DNA of 64,000 bases. Origin: Gyrodactylus bullatarudis. Lineage: Eukaryota; Platyhelminthes; Monogenea; Gyrodactylidea; Gyrodactylidae. The notes under the pieces were generated by a model. It was given only the letters and a program-made list of their open reading frames with translations. It did no database searches and was not told where the DNA came from. Shown piece by piece: positions 1-12,899 of this stretch. Made by a program: the position numbers and the translations under genes. Within the stretch, counting starts at the first letter, position 1. Each line of letters begins with the position of its first letter. The DNA lies in contig SSNU01000050.1 of the NCBI GenBank assembly GCA_012064415.1, positions 22,993 to 86,992 on the forward strand, in the 5' to 3' direction.

Positions 1-3000
1 ATGCTATTTATGTTTTGGTAATTATCGAATACACTAGTACATTTTTAGGAAAAATATATATGATTATTGGAAATACATCGTGTATATCATTCATTTTTTG
101 GAAAATATATACACTTTTTGGAAAATGCCCTACCCATATATACACTTTTTGGCAATAACTCTTCTTGTTTATATATTTTGAATATTATCATTGTAGTTAT
201 ATTTTGCATAAAATCACGCATCTCTAAGCATTGTTTCTCTTTCGTATTCGTATGCTCAAATTTCTTCTCTCATGACTTGAGAATTCATGTAATTAGTCAA
301 TTTGAGCAATAAGTCGAAAATTTATCAAGAGTCTGATAAGATCCGGTGAAGCTTTATCACTAAATATTCACTTGTCTTTTGAATTCTCCATCGGAAACAG
401 ATAATATTCTCCAAGATGTTTGTCATTACCTCCCACATTTTGTCAAACCAAATTCCTCATTTACCCATAAGAAGTACCACCTAAAATTTTATAAAAATTG
501 CTCAGAATGCCAGAAGATCAACGGCTTTATATGGAGGAAACTTAAAAATTCCAATCAACCGATTAACAACCAAAACACAACTCCAATTTAACATATCAAA
601 ACAAAATTTAAAAAACACTTAGTTCAAGAGAAGATTTTTCTTGCTGCTTGGCTCTCTTCAAAGTGAGTTTTTGATACTGGTAGGTGAAAAAAATATACTT
701 TTCATTCGAATACATTCTAGATTCTATTAGATGGATAAAAATTCCCAATGATCACAGTTGTTTTGTACTTGAAAAAAAATTATTTATTTCTTTTATTATA
801 GAATTGATTAAAACGACCAAATCTATGCACATTGCTCTTTTTGGAAGATACGAGAAATGATACCTGGGGTGGAGGGGTCTTGATTGTTGGATGTATGCAA
901 ACTACATATTATCTTAGAATGAATGTATTGTTGCAAATTTAATCAGATCATTTTATTCTGCCTCAAATTGATAAATAGTTGTTGTCGTATTTTAGGGGGA
1001 AAGACATCAAAAAAACTAAAGATTAAAAGACTTATCATTGATCTTTGCTTTAGATCTTTCTATTTAAATTTTTAGTTATTGTTAGATTATGATCAGATTA
1101 TTAAATAAAAATGAATGGCTTTCAAAGAATCTTCCTTTTGGACCAATAAAATTTGCTAATCAAAGCAAGGCGAGAATCTTGGAAATAAGCAGATACAGAG
1201 GATTGCATTTATGTAAAAATCTCAAAACTATGTAAGAACGAAGAAATAAAAATTCTCAAAAAAGTCATGGAGGTAAATACTTGACCTCGGGAGGAAACAA
1301 AATTAATTTCAATCAATTTATATATTTCAATAAATTATATTTTTTAAAGTATGTTTAGAAATGAACCGATGGAAGGTCCCCAATGTGGTTACCGGGGTAG
1401 AGTCTGAAGAGACCTGGCGAAATATAACGTTTATCACTCAAATATACGCTTGTTCTTCTCTTAACCTTCAAAATGAGTTTAGAATCTAACTCATATATTT
1501 AACAGAAATGTTGAAGTATTTTTAAATAAAAATTTTCAATGTTTAAAATGATTTCATATGTGGTTAAATTCATAAGGAAGTGAAGCAATTCCCTACTCAA
1601 GAGTTTATGACACACAGTCTTACAAATCGGACATTTATATTTTTATACTCAACAACATCTTCCAGTTTTTTCTGATTTCAAATACATCCATCTTGAAAAA
1701 TTCCACATTAGAGTTTTCAAGTTATTCAGTAGAAGCTGAAAACCGGAATTGCATGGCTTTGTCCTTCTATACAGAATAACATTAACGAAATAGATAAACA
1801 AAATTGACATAATCTTGTTCAGAATTAAATTCTTAGATTTTCTAGTTTATGCTCCTTATTTGATGTCAAATTTGAAAATTTGCCTATTTTTTCGAAATTT
1901 CAACTCAATTTTGTGCCTATTTCAGCACGTTGTAATTTGCCCCTGCTAAATATTTTCATTGAAAAATCTCTATCTGTAAACACCTAAAAATCAGAACAAA
2001 GATAATAAAATTGACCTACTATTCCATTGAAAGAGCTGGAAAAGATGTATGTAAGACTGTGTTATATATATGAGTTCGGATGTACTCATTTTTACTTGAA
2101 TGAAAGTTTAGATAATTTATTCTTTCTCTCGAGAATATTATTGTCAAGAAATTAAACCAAGGCCTTATATCGTAGATGAATTTGGAAAATTTTAATTTCA
2201 CTCATATTATACTGAGTTTTATCAAAGAACTAAGAATCCATTATATAGCAACAACAAGTGATTCTTGGTTTTGTTTCTTCTCAAACTTTGAGAATAAATG
2301 GAAGATACAGAATAGAATTTCTGGAATTATCAGGAAATGAACTAGTATTTTACTTGAAAATTGCTCATCGATAGACTTCACGGATCACAGCTTCCAAGAT
2401 TAAATTGTAATTACGATAGAGTTTAGCATTTTGTTTTAAATGGAACATATAAATTAGTTTTTTATAGATGGAAAAATCTCTCCCCAGAGGATTCTTTTTA
2501 ACTGAGTAGACAAAAGTGCAAAGTAATCGAAGTGGATTTTTAGATTCAATTTATATATGCTTGAAAAGTAATAATTTTTTAAAGTTTTTCTCATAAGAAG
2601 TACTGTAATAAATGGGGAAAAATTTAAACAGGTTAATATGAAGATGGGAATTTACAAAATTTTCATCAAGATACCGAATTTGATCAAGATTTTTTAGATC
2701 CTAAATCATCAGGCCCATATAAAGAATAAACTTTTTTGGACCACAATAAGACAAAGTAAAAAATTCTGAATCAGATTTCGTGAATCACTCCATTATCGTG
2801 TGAAAAATGAATTTTGATTTCTGATCACTTTCAAGAATAAATCCTACTTGAGGTACGGATACAAAAGATCTTAAATTTTTCTTGAATAATAATAATAAAG
2901 ATGAAAAATTAATTAGTTTAAAATGTTTTAAGAAATAGTGATGGTATTACTATTATTCGAATGATCTTACTCTTTGTATTAATTTGATCAAATTCTGAAA

Positions 3001-4908
3001 GCTTTTTGAGAAAGATTAAAGATTCTTTCCTTTTGAATTCTTCTATTCATGTTTATCAATCTTACAAGTATTTTCGGGAACAAATTGAATCGAGGAATAA
3101 AAACAACCAGGAAAGAGAAGGATGGAATTTATTTTGGTTTGGATTTGGAGAATTGGTTCAGTTCCAAAGAAATCCAAGCAGATCAGGAGTCATAAAAGAT
3201 TGAAGTAATCAAAACATGAGATTAACCATGAAATATATAGAAGTGGTTTAGGCTTTCCAAAAATAACCTATTGGACGAATTCTTGAATAAAGGCAAATAC
3301 CCCTCTTAACATAATAATCCAAGAGCAGAGGAATACTCTTTTTGATCAATGAAAAGCATTAAAGATTAAACGCATATGTGGACCAATATATGGCTAAAAT
3401 TTTCTAAAAAAGGACAAACCTCATAGATAATTTTTTAGATTAGAATCATTCTACTCACAAGTGGCACTATGTATTTTATGAAATATTTTAATACATATAA
3501 ATATTACAAGTTTGATTCGTATCAATTCATAATTCAAACGTATGCAGAATCGATTCTATCGGCAATGAGTTTGCTTATCTAATCTAATTTTTAGAGTAGA
3601 AATGTGTGAATATCTTTACAATTGGGAAAAGCGGAAATGGAAGTTTATTTTCCTGAGTACAAAATAATAAATTCACTTAGAGAGAGAAATCTATACCAGT
3701 GAGTTAGTAGAGTATTGTGGAGTATTATTTTCTCTATTCTCAGAAAAAATACAGAAACGTTTGATACAGAGGCTTTGGGAAAAGGTTGATTATAAATTCC
3801 AAATGAATCTAATGTTCTATATGAATTACATTACGATGTCCCTGATTACATTCTAGAGATCTCCTTTTCTAATCTGATTAGATGATAATTAATAAAGAGG
3901 AATGTTGGTACTTCAGTGTTATTACTCAAGTCATAGATGGCTCAAATTCAACAGATGATAATGGGTCTCTTAATGAACCCAATTTTTACAATTCTATAAA
4001 GAAAATTTCAAATTTCGACCAGATGCCAGAATCACCATATTTTTTTACATTGAAGTGGGAATTTCTAATTGAGTGTATGATCGAATGAATTATTTCCAAG
4101 TGCCAAAATATAACAAGAAAACCAAACGATTCACCTCAATATTGTGAAATAGTCCAATTTCGATATCTTGATCCTTTTTTCTTGAAAATTATTGAAATCT
4201 TTATGATCCAAGATCCACCAAAATTTGTGGGTCTGTTAAAAAGTTTCTAGCTCAAAACTTGAAAACTAGGATATTTTAGCGCCCAAAATCTTTATTTTCT
4301 GATCATGAAAAATGTTAATAGACTATTTCAGGATTTCCTGCTCTACGATCAGATGCTGTATCAGGCTTAAATCATGTTTTGGCCCACCATGCCTAATGCC
4401 CATATTTTTCATAAAATTAATTATTATCTTCAAAATTTAATGAACAAAATAATGGCAAAGTAGTTTTATGATTTCTTAAACATTTCTTATACAAAAATTT
4501 GTTTGACAAATGAGAGATGATTTTAGAGTAATTAGAACTAAGCTCACAAAATGCTAATGGGGTATGAAACGGTTCACGAAACGATCAATGAATTGAAGCT
4601 TTTACCTGTATTTTTCAAAACATGAAATTTATTGAATCATAGTAAATTTACAATTTTTAATTTGAATAATGTTCATCCTAGCACTAAGAAACTTATAGAA
4701 GAAATGATCAATTTCATTTATCTACTAGTTTGACTTATACAAAAAAATTAATTAGCAAGCCATCAGAAGAAATGAAACTGGCTTACTTCTTAGGAATAAT
4801 TAATCATTTTGAACTATTATTTAGTGTATTCAATTAACTTTAGATTTAATCCATCTTTCAGCTAAAGAAACTTGATGTAAATTTTAGTTGGTAAAAACTA
4901 AAAAAATA
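1..4908. other. Gene-free AT-rich region with repeat fragments
   Basis: I see no supportable gene here. Bases about 60-170 match the terminal part of the fold-back element at 4909-5870 (the stretch reading tacccatatatacactttttgg-like), so a fragment of that family lies at the window edge. Bases about 1600-2070 are a dispersed repeat also present at about 22030-22470, with the inverted motif ACACAGTCTTACA near both ends of the copy. Bases about 4140-4260 resemble the palindromic MITE family best seen at 60.7-61.3 kb. The rest is AT-rich, stop-dense sequence in all frames. Confidence 0.6.
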
Positions 4909-5870
4909 GGGATATTGACAAAAAATGTATATATGGGTAGGCTATTTGACAAAAAGTGTATAGTATTTTCACAAATTCAATACAATGTAGTTGTATACAG
5001 TCTATTATCAAATGTCAAATAGTTTTTTTCACAAAATGTGTTGGTGTGTTCGAGATTTTCAAATCATAAATAGTTATTTTCAATTAATGTATACTTTGTG
5101 GAGGTTTTTACTAAACCTAAATAGGTTTTACAATAATTGTATACATTTTGGGGAGATTTACTAAACATGAATAGATTTTTTCAACATCATACCACCCCCC
5201 CCCAAAAAAAAACAAAATAGGTTTAAATGGTTTTCCATTTGCGTAATAGCTATAGAGCCTACAAAAATAATACCTGGAAATATTTTTCAAGATCAAAAAC
5301 ATGAAAAATTTTTTAGTGGGAATTCACAAGAAGATTATCTTAAATAATCAACATAATCTAAAGACATCGAGATAATTCCAAAACATCCAAGGTTTTTTAG
5401 AATCATCAAATTTTATCACACTTTCCACCTATTTGTACATTTTTTATGTCTATTTCCCATTGAAATAATGCCTTGAAATCGATGTTTTTGATCTTGAAAA
5501 ATATTTCCAGGTATTATTTTTGTAGGCTCTATAGCTATTACGCAAATGGAAAACCATTTAAACCTATTTCGTTTTTTTTTTGGGGGGGGGGTGTTATGAT
5601 GTTGAAAAAATCTATTCATGTTTACTAAATCTCCCCAAAATGTATACAATTATTGTAAAACCTATTTAGGTTTAGTAAAAACCTCCACAAAGTATACATT
5701 AATTGAAAATAACTATTTATGATTTGAAAATCTCGAACACACCAACACATTTTGTGAAAAAAACTATTTGACATTTGATAATAGACTGTATACAACTATT
5801 GAATTTGTGAAAATACTATACACTTTTTGTCAAATAGCCTACCCATATATACATTTTTTGTCAATATCCC
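4909..5870. mobile_element. MULE-like long fold-back MITE
   Basis: A 962-bp element made almost entirely of two inverted arms: about 4909-5302 and 5482-5870, joined by a spacer of about 180 bp. The first 20 bases of each arm read GGGATATTGACAAAAAATGT, and arm identity is very high by eye apart from a 7-base insertion near 5000 and differences in a poly-C/poly-A run. The element is flanked by a perfect 9-bp direct repeat AAAAAAATA (4900-4908 and 5871-5879). Long terminal inverted repeats with 9-bp duplications are the hallmark of Mutator-like elements, so I assign it there. It has no coding capacity. The open frames in the arms are mirror images of each other. Near-identity of the arms argues for a young copy or for arm homogenisation. 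Confidence 0.8.
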
Positions 5871-5879
5871 AAAAAAATA

Positions 5880-8246
5880 ACTAGGAAAGTCGTATTTTTA
5901 GCGCCAGTATCAAATCTAAGGCCAAGACCATTTAGATTTTATTTGTAATATTGATCAATAGCTTTGAGAAGATGATGACTATATAATTTCAAAAATGACA
6001 TTGAACCTATACTCAATACAAGGGGATTTTGATTGCGCATTTTATGCTGGGCTAAAATATAAGAAATAAATTCTCGTCCTTATGAATAACTAAATTTGCA
6101 TGACTTTCTACCCGTGAGAATAAGAACAAAGAATTTTATCAAATAGAGACATCTCCTGCAGGAGATTATCTGAGATCATTTCATTGATCATGCATTCGGA
6201 TTCAAAAAATCTCCATCAAATATTTATTCAAATGATTTTAGTTCATTTTGATGTATCAATGAATGAAATTAATGTTTAAATCTGATTTAAAATTTGAATA
6301 CTAATTAGGAATCTTCCCTCTTCTACTCAATTACATTTAATTTTCCAAAGAAGCATCCAGTGTGATTTGAGGACAGAATCTGGTCACAAGTTAAAACAGC
6401 TCTGGATACTAGACTTGGACGAAATTTTGCAAAATTACTTAAATCGCCCATCGATATGAAAAAACTAATCTTCAAGAATTTAACGATTTTCAGGAAGAAT
6501 AGAATTCATCCAAATTTAGTTTTCGAAAACGGTGATTACGGAGCATAAATAATCTATTGGATGCATCAAATAGAAAAGTTTCCGGGGAAATTTTTTTTTT
6601 CTTTCTCTAATGTTTGTGAATAAACTTGAATAAGTATTGAGTCTTTATGAAATAAGTTGATACTTTGAATAAATACTTTCTTAAAGGTTTACTAATTTTG
6701 TAGCATCAATCTAATGCCTAGCTATTCAAGAACCTAGACCAAAGAGTAGTGACTGATCTAACAAAAACATCAATAACTTATTTATAATAGTTGATAAGGA
6801 AAATCGAGTTCAAAATAAAAGGAGTAAATGTTTAGTGAGACAAATTCAAGATTTCAAAAAGTTCATCAGAATGACGATAGGACTGATCTCAACGAGGCTC
6901 GCCCATTCGAAAGCTATCCAGGAAAACTAAACACTGCTTGAATTAAGAAGAGAGAGATACACAACAATGACTCAAAGCTCACCAGAATGATCAAGAAAAT
7001 CTCAAAGGTGAGAAAAAGACACTCCCTACCCTCCTCATCAAGTAACTTAGACTCTACCTTGGAGAGTAAAGAAAAAAAATGTGTAAATGTTTTTTAGGAT
7101 AGGAGTCCCCGAGAGGGTGTGGAACAGTTGGATGTTAGTAAAAGAGTAATCTGATGAGTGAGAACATCCAGATGATCACTAGGCTTGTTATTTATTTGTT
7201 TTGGAGGCGAATAATAGACCCCCTACTCCGGCACCAAACTTGGGAAAAAGCTATTTTTCGATAAAAATAAATTTCAGGGAAATAATATAAATTTGGGTAT
7301 TTTTTGATCCGAATCCATGTACGATCAACCAAGCATAGAGAATTCTTTTAGCAAAAAAAGTTCTTTCAAATAAATTTTGATAGAATCAAAGTTATTATTT
7401 TTGCTCAGAAAATTCAAGGTATATACAGAAACCCTACTCATAAGTATGATGATTATTTCGAAAACTAAATTAAAAAGGGGCAGAGGTAGGGTTCTGAACC
7501 CATTGAACCCTTTCAAACGAAAAATCGTTTAACCAATAAAAATGATAGAATTCCAGAACTCTGATTAGTTAACAAAATATAATCCAATAGAATTTCAGTA
7601 ACATGAAAAAAATTCGTTCTTCGTACTGGCACTATCTGTATCTGTGCACTGCAAAGGGTTCAGAACGCTAGGCAGAGGGAAGAGGGTAATTTTTGGTTCA
7701 TAAGTCATAGGTCTAACTGTATGTTTAAATAAAGTGACAAAAATTAAGTTAGTTAAAATATCAGCAGACCACCTGTTTGCATTTACAATTTAAACAGACT
7801 AGGATATAACAGATATCTTAATTAGAAAATATGGCATTTTTTCTGGATTAACTTGGCATTTAGCATTTATAATATTTATTTCTGATCGCTTAAGTTCCCT
7901 GAAAAAAAAACAGAAAAATGGACTCAGAAGTAAAAGTTTGAAAAATGGTTATACTATCAATGGTTACCTTTCAAATTAATTTTCGAATAAAAAATGATTT
8001 TGAGTTTGTTGAAAAGTAGGATTATTTTACAAAAATTAAAAAAAACCCAAATACTAGCCCCATTTTAGAATTCTTATCTCGAAATTAGCCTAAAATAAGT
8101 TTTTGAAATATATCCGAATTATCTTTTTCAAATTCTTGCTAAAATTCTTGTATTAGGGTCTGTTTAATGAAAGATTGTAGGACAAATTCAACGCAAAAAA
8201 TTAGAATACAGTGAATATATAGATTCCTAGTTATCATAAGTTACCA
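5880..8246. other. Gene-free region with a dispersed repeat
   Basis: No gene is supportable. Bases about 7079-7480 share an extended similarity with about 26785-27130: both contain the stretch around aacatccagatg..tcaactaagcttgttattt and then a segment ending in ttttgatycgaa. This marks a dispersed repeat of at least 350 bp with no coding sense. A third, shorter match lies near 26090-26170. The remainder is AT-rich with no visible structure. Confidence 0.5.
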
Positions 8247-8254
8247 GTGATAAC

Positions 8255-8830
8255 TAGGGCCTCAAAAAAAGTACCAAAAAAGATGAAAAATATTATCTCA
8301 TAAACTGAAAAATAAGTAGAAAAAAGTACTTTCAAGAAAATTTAAGGGATTTTGAGTCAAAAAATAGTCCTCTACCGTAAATTGTTGCAGAATTTAGTCA
8401 ATCTTGTGTCAAAAAAATTTCTGATTTTTGTTCAAATTTTTTTCCATGATAGAAAATGACCCTTTAACTGTTCTTGTGCATATTTTACATAATACAAAGA
8501 TGAAATAGTTAAGATTCATGAAGGAATGTTATACAAAAAAAAGCTACGATATAGATGCTATTTTCTTACATGATGAAAGCTCGATATCAGGAATATCACT
8601 ATAAATTCATCGAAAATTTTGATTGGTAGCTAGTTGAGGGATACTATATTCTAAGATTAAATTTGAAAAATAGTACAATAAAGTACCTGGGCAACAATTT
8701 AGTACAGAAATAGTACCAGCTATCTTTTAAATAGGATTAGATAAGCAGAATTTTTCTTCAGATTATTAAAACTCAGTCAGTCCTTTGTCGAGAGTAAAAA
8801 TAGACCACATAGTAATTTTTTGAGGCCCTA
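8255..8830. mobile_element. hAT-type MITE with 8-bp duplication
   Basis: A 576-bp non-coding element bounded by short terminal inverted repeats (TAGGGCCTCAAAAAA at the left, its complement at 8816-8830) and a perfect 8-bp duplication GTGATAAC (8247-8254 and 8831-8838). An 8-bp target duplication with short inverted termini is typical of hAT elements. The interior has no open frame of interest, so this is a non-autonomous copy. Intact duplications suggest that it is relatively young compared with the surrounding decayed repeats. Confidence 0.8.
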
Positions 8831-8838
8831 GTGATAAC

Positions 8839-11198
8839 TTATCACACTCGTCTCTTTCATAATGGAAAAAATATTATATCAAAAATAACTTCGAATGTGA
8901 TAGAAATCATTAGCTGCAGAAAAACACTCCAGCAGAAGAAATTCTAGAAATGAGGATTGTCTAGTATTTAATAAGTTTCCAATTCATTCTTATTTGTTAC
9001 AGTTTTATAGGGACACTTTAATGGGTCAACAAATCTTCATTTCAATTACATAGTAGAAAGAGGCAAACATTCAGATGTGCAAAGCTCATTTTGAGCTGTT
9101 TGAATGCAATTTAAAATAGAAATAGGTACTACTTATTCTGGTAAAAAAACTCCGATTAATTTGGGATATGTTGAAGATGTTTGGGAAAATGGGATTTTGG
9201 GGTATCGGAGAATTAAAAATTTCGAATTTTAATTTCATAAATGGCATATTCCAAGTTAGATCTAACAGATTCGCATCGCAGCCGAAACATTGTTCGGGAA
9301 AAAAAATTTGACTCATCCTACAAAATAGCCTCGTTTAATTTGGCGAACAAGTCTCAAAAAAGGGAATCATTTTAATGAAATAATCCAAAGAGCTAAGAGG
9401 AATAAAATTGAGATTTTATCCAAGTCTTACAGTGGATGATGAAATTACATTAACTTTCCATTCAACTTCACAGAGATTCTTCTAAACCAATTTCTATCTC
9501 TCGCTAACTCTGATTATGTGGCAGTGGTCTCTTTCTTTTTCTACGCATTTTCTCCTTGGATAGTCTGTGCGAGGGTGAAAGTTGAGAGCGAAATGAAAAT
9601 CAATAAGAAGGAACACTGAGCACTTGCTCAAGAATGAAGGGCTAACTCTAAGAAATAATTAGTTTTTTATATTACGTTAAAATTTCTACTCTCATTTCTA
9701 TCCCTAAATTAAAATCAACATTGAGACAGATGATAAAAGATTCAATTATCCATTTTAATCTTTGAAAATACACAAAAATTAGAAGGTCTAGAAAAAGTAA
9801 AAGGTTCTAGATTCTTCAGATCGTTTAAACATTTTTGGTTGAACTCTTCCCTCATCAAATATATGGCAGTGAATTTTTTAAAAAGGTTCTTATAATTTTA
9901 TAGGTTAGAATCCCTAGGCAATTCAGTAAATCTTATGAATCACTAGTAAATAATAAGAGCCTTTCACACGATTGACTAGACTTCCATACGATTTTAAACG
10001 ATTTCCTGTAACATATAAAGCTAGTTGACATAAAGATGAGAATTTACTGTATTTTTACAAGAAACTCAATATTTTTCTCCAGATTCACAGAAAAAAAACG
10101 GAGCTAATAAGATGTGGATATTCGAAAAAATTCCGAGAAAAGTTCAATCTGACCAAAATTAAGACGTTTATCGATTTTCGAAAATGCACCAAATTTCAAC
10201 TTTTTCAACATTTGAACCCAACATTTTTATCGATTTCGATGATTCGAAACAGTTAGGCCTAATTTTGGGCAGATTGATTTTATTTTGGAATTTATTCGAA
10301 TATCCACATCTTATTAGCTCATTCCGTTTTAGATTAAGGTAGCAGTCAAATAAACTAAAGATAACACTTAATTAAAATTATTTAATTTATTATTTCCGTA
10401 GAGTTTAATTAGGGCAAACAAGCTTCTTCTAGAATAAACAGGAGAAAGAAGTATTAAACCAAGAAATAATGCAAACAGTCATATCAAATTTCAATATCCC
10501 AGTTAGATTAGGCAGTAAAAATATGAAAGAGGATAATTGAAAAAAAATTTTACTATCATTTTTCTTTTAAATACAGGACTTGCTATATTAACACGAGGGA
10601 GAAATTGTGTGTAAAATTCCTGAAAAAGTCATAAACTTCTTTGAACCCAAAAGGTTAAGAACCTGTTAACTTTTGATATTATGCCTATAAGTTTGTAATC
10701 ATTGAACTTTTAAAGTACCACTGGGTTATTTCGATCATTTTAGCAACTTTTTATTTTTAATCCAAGCCTCAGTTAATAATTTGTTTACCAACACGAGCTA
10801 GACTTATTCAAAGAAAGTTGAAAACCTAATTTAAAGTTAGAGTACTTTATTGAGCTATCATATCCATTGAGGTCAAATATGCATAAACTCAATTGGCTTA
10901 TGCTTCAAAGATAGTCAATTTTTAATCAACGTGTTAAAAATCACATGAAAAAATATTCTCTAAAATATTGGACTAAAAGAGTGGGCTCATGAATGTAATT
11001 TTGAAGGATTTTTATCAATATTTCTAATTTGGAAATTCTAAAGTGATTCATTTGGAAATTGAATGCTGAATATTATCTGAATCTAAAGATTATAGCGTCA
11101 AACTATTTGTAGGATGGTAATCAGCGTATTTACAAACCATATGAAAAAAAACAACAATATATTTTTGTTTTTTATCAAGTATTTTGGATACTTGAGGG
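8839..11198. other. Gene-free region with MITE remnants
   Basis: No gene is supportable. Bases about 10712-11198 are a decayed copy of the piggyBac-type MITE that follows at 11199: both contain ctgggttattt near the left end and atcagcgtatt..caaaccata near the right end, and they share the TTAA at 11199. The rest shows nothing recognisable apart from the palindromic element listed separately at 10095-10330. Confidence 0.5.
10095..10330. repeat. Short palindromic MITE
   Basis: A 236-bp element with inverted termini of about 32 bp. The left end starts AAAACGGAGCTAATAAGATG and the right end is its complement (with one or two mismatches) at about 10299-10330. The interior is also partly self-complementary (ccaaaattaag..ctaattttggg). 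A more decayed relative, with ttcgaaa..cagcttatttc at one end and ttttggacagatt inside, lies at about 23310-23530. There is no coding capacity, and I could not define a target duplication. Confidence 0.6.
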
Positions 11199-12007
11199 TT
11201 AACCCTTAAAGTCCCACTGGGTTATTTCTATCATATGTGTTTTGTGTTCACAGCCAAACTCTGTTTCTTTGTCTTCGAATATCTTATTAAAGTCTTCATC
11301 TTGAGTCATGTTATTAGCAGTGAATTACTTAATCACGTTTTTAGCTTTTAAAACTCTGATTTATTGAATTAAAATAAACAATCTCTATGTAGTTTAATTT
11401 TTACAATCTTAATTTTTGGTTTATTCTTCAAACTTTTTGGATGAATTGTAATTTTCTATATATCTTCTTAATGATTGTCTATTTTGTCTTGTCGTCTTAA
11501 CTTGGATTTTTATGAGTGAGTCACTATTCACTACATATATCATTTTAGTAACTCATTATTATTCATACAAGCCTCAGAAATTACTTCGTTTACCACCCAT
11601 TCGATAGGAAATTTATTAATCTCCTGGAATGAGCAGAGAATTTGGCCCAATCATTCTTCATAATCGTCCTATACTAATTTTCAAAGAGAGTTGATTTTTT
11701 TCAATAAATTAATTTTTTTTGAATACCTACTTCCCAGTGTCATAGGTAGAAAGTAAGAGAACTTTTATCGAGTAATCATACCTGTAGAATTCAAATATGC
11801 CATCCCCTGGACTCCATCTGCTAAAACTACAAAGATAACCTCTTTTTGTATCAAAAACTGACCCATTTTTTAATTGATAACTTCTGAGCCAAAAATAATT
11901 GCATTAAAACAACTGTAGATTCGTAATCAGCGTATTCACAAACCATAGGATAGACAAAAGATTGAATGCGAGTCATGAAAAATATTCTCTGTAACTTTAA
12001 GGGTTAA
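11199..12007. mobile_element. piggyBac-type TTAA MITE
   Basis: A non-coding element of about 809 bp including its TTAA borders. Left border 11199-11202 is TTAA followed by CCCTTAAAGTCCCAC. Right border 12004-12007 is TTAA preceded by ACTTTAAGGG, the inverse of the left ten bases. TTAA target sites and CCCTT termini are diagnostic of piggyBac superfamily elements. A related but older copy abuts it on the left (about 10712-11198), and a third related copy with a different end sequence lies at 52615-53078; all three share an internal atcagcgta motif. The element has no transposase and would have to be mobilised in trans. Confidence 0.7.
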
Positions 12008-12652
12008 TTTAATTTTTATCAAGATTCCATTTAGAGATAATAAAAGACTTAGTCAAGTGTTTATCCCTCCAAAACCTTGATAAAAACTAAATGCTTTCAA
12101 TGCTCATGATTCTGGATCGATTCTCGGCTTCGGTATACTGAGGAGTCTAAAAGACGAAAGGCGTATATGGTTGCCATGCATTTTTGGATTGTTTCTTTAC
12201 TATAGCTAATAAATTAGATACATGCAGAGTAGGTTCATGTTTTAATCAAAAATTGATGTGACCATGAAAAACACATTTTTGAAAGTCAAAATGAAAATTT
12301 TTCATCTTCTGGTCTAATTTTCTAAATTCTACCGACCTGTGAAAAAAGACTCAATTTTTACAATAAGTCCTATTTTTATTCAGAATAATGCAAAAACTAT
12401 TCAAGAAGCCTAATTTTGTCCTTACTTGTAGTAAAATTCATTGAAAAAATAATTGCGCATTTTCAATTGAGATTTTGTATATCAGAACAAACTCGAAAAC
12501 GTATAGTTTCATAGGAAAAATGCTTAATTTTCGATCATCTTTAAACTGAGATTAAGGCTAGAAAAATTTGAAAAATTTGGCCTACTCTAATGTCGAGTCT
12601 TTTCTCTGAGACAAGATTAGAGATATTAAAAGACACCCTAGTCACCAAAACT
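12008..12652. other. Intergenic, nothing recognised
   Basis: AT-rich sequence with no open frame, repeat structure or conserved site that I can support. It forms the 3' flank of the small minus-strand candidate gene. Confidence 0.5.
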
Positions 12653-12877
12653 TTAATTGGAAAACTACAAAATTGAAAGAATACTCACAACTCTGAGTAT
12701 CAGCATATTGTTTGCTTCTCGCATCCAATTCATAGAAACATTCGAGGTGGGATTATTGGAATCCTTTGAATTGCCTGTGATGGAATTCGATGAAATCTCC
12801 TTCTTCAATTCCCTGATTGGTGACGTTGACAAAAGGAACATCTTATCCTTACTCTTGTCTTCGTTGCTCATTTTCAT
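12653..12877 (-). CDS. Small candidate protein, 66 aa, one 24-nt intron
   Basis: I do not recognise this gene. On the minus strand an ATG at 12877 opens 63 codons with a coding-like composition richer in G and C than the flanks. They are followed by a strong donor (GTGAGT), a 24-nt intron at 12665-12688 ending in TTTTGTAG, and a short last exon giving Phe-Ser-Asn-stop (12653-12664). The product is hydrophilic, Lys/Ser/Asn-rich in its first half, and ends with a hydrophobic segment around MNWMREANNMLILRV. It has no signal peptide. If the intron were retained, translation would run seven more codons to a stop inside it. The plus-strand frame over the same bases has no ATG start and is the less likely reading. 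Function unknown; the 24-nt intron resembles the 25-nt intron in SMC3, which is the main reason to take the gene seriously. Confidence 0.35.
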
Positions 12878-12899
12878 ATTAGTAAAACTGACTCTTGCG

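Noticed and set aside
379..591. Frame with HKKYHLKFYKNCSECQKIN, like an integrase HHCC finger
   Set aside because: The spacing of His and Cys is not right for the motif, there is no ATG, and no other retroelement part lies nearby. Chance resemblance cannot be excluded.
5117..5649. Two minus-strand frames of 61 and 77 codons
   Set aside because: They are mirror images in the two arms of the fold-back element, not genes.
7150..7170. CTGATGAGTGAGAAC, another hammerhead-like core
   Set aside because: No stem II return strand or GAAA follows.
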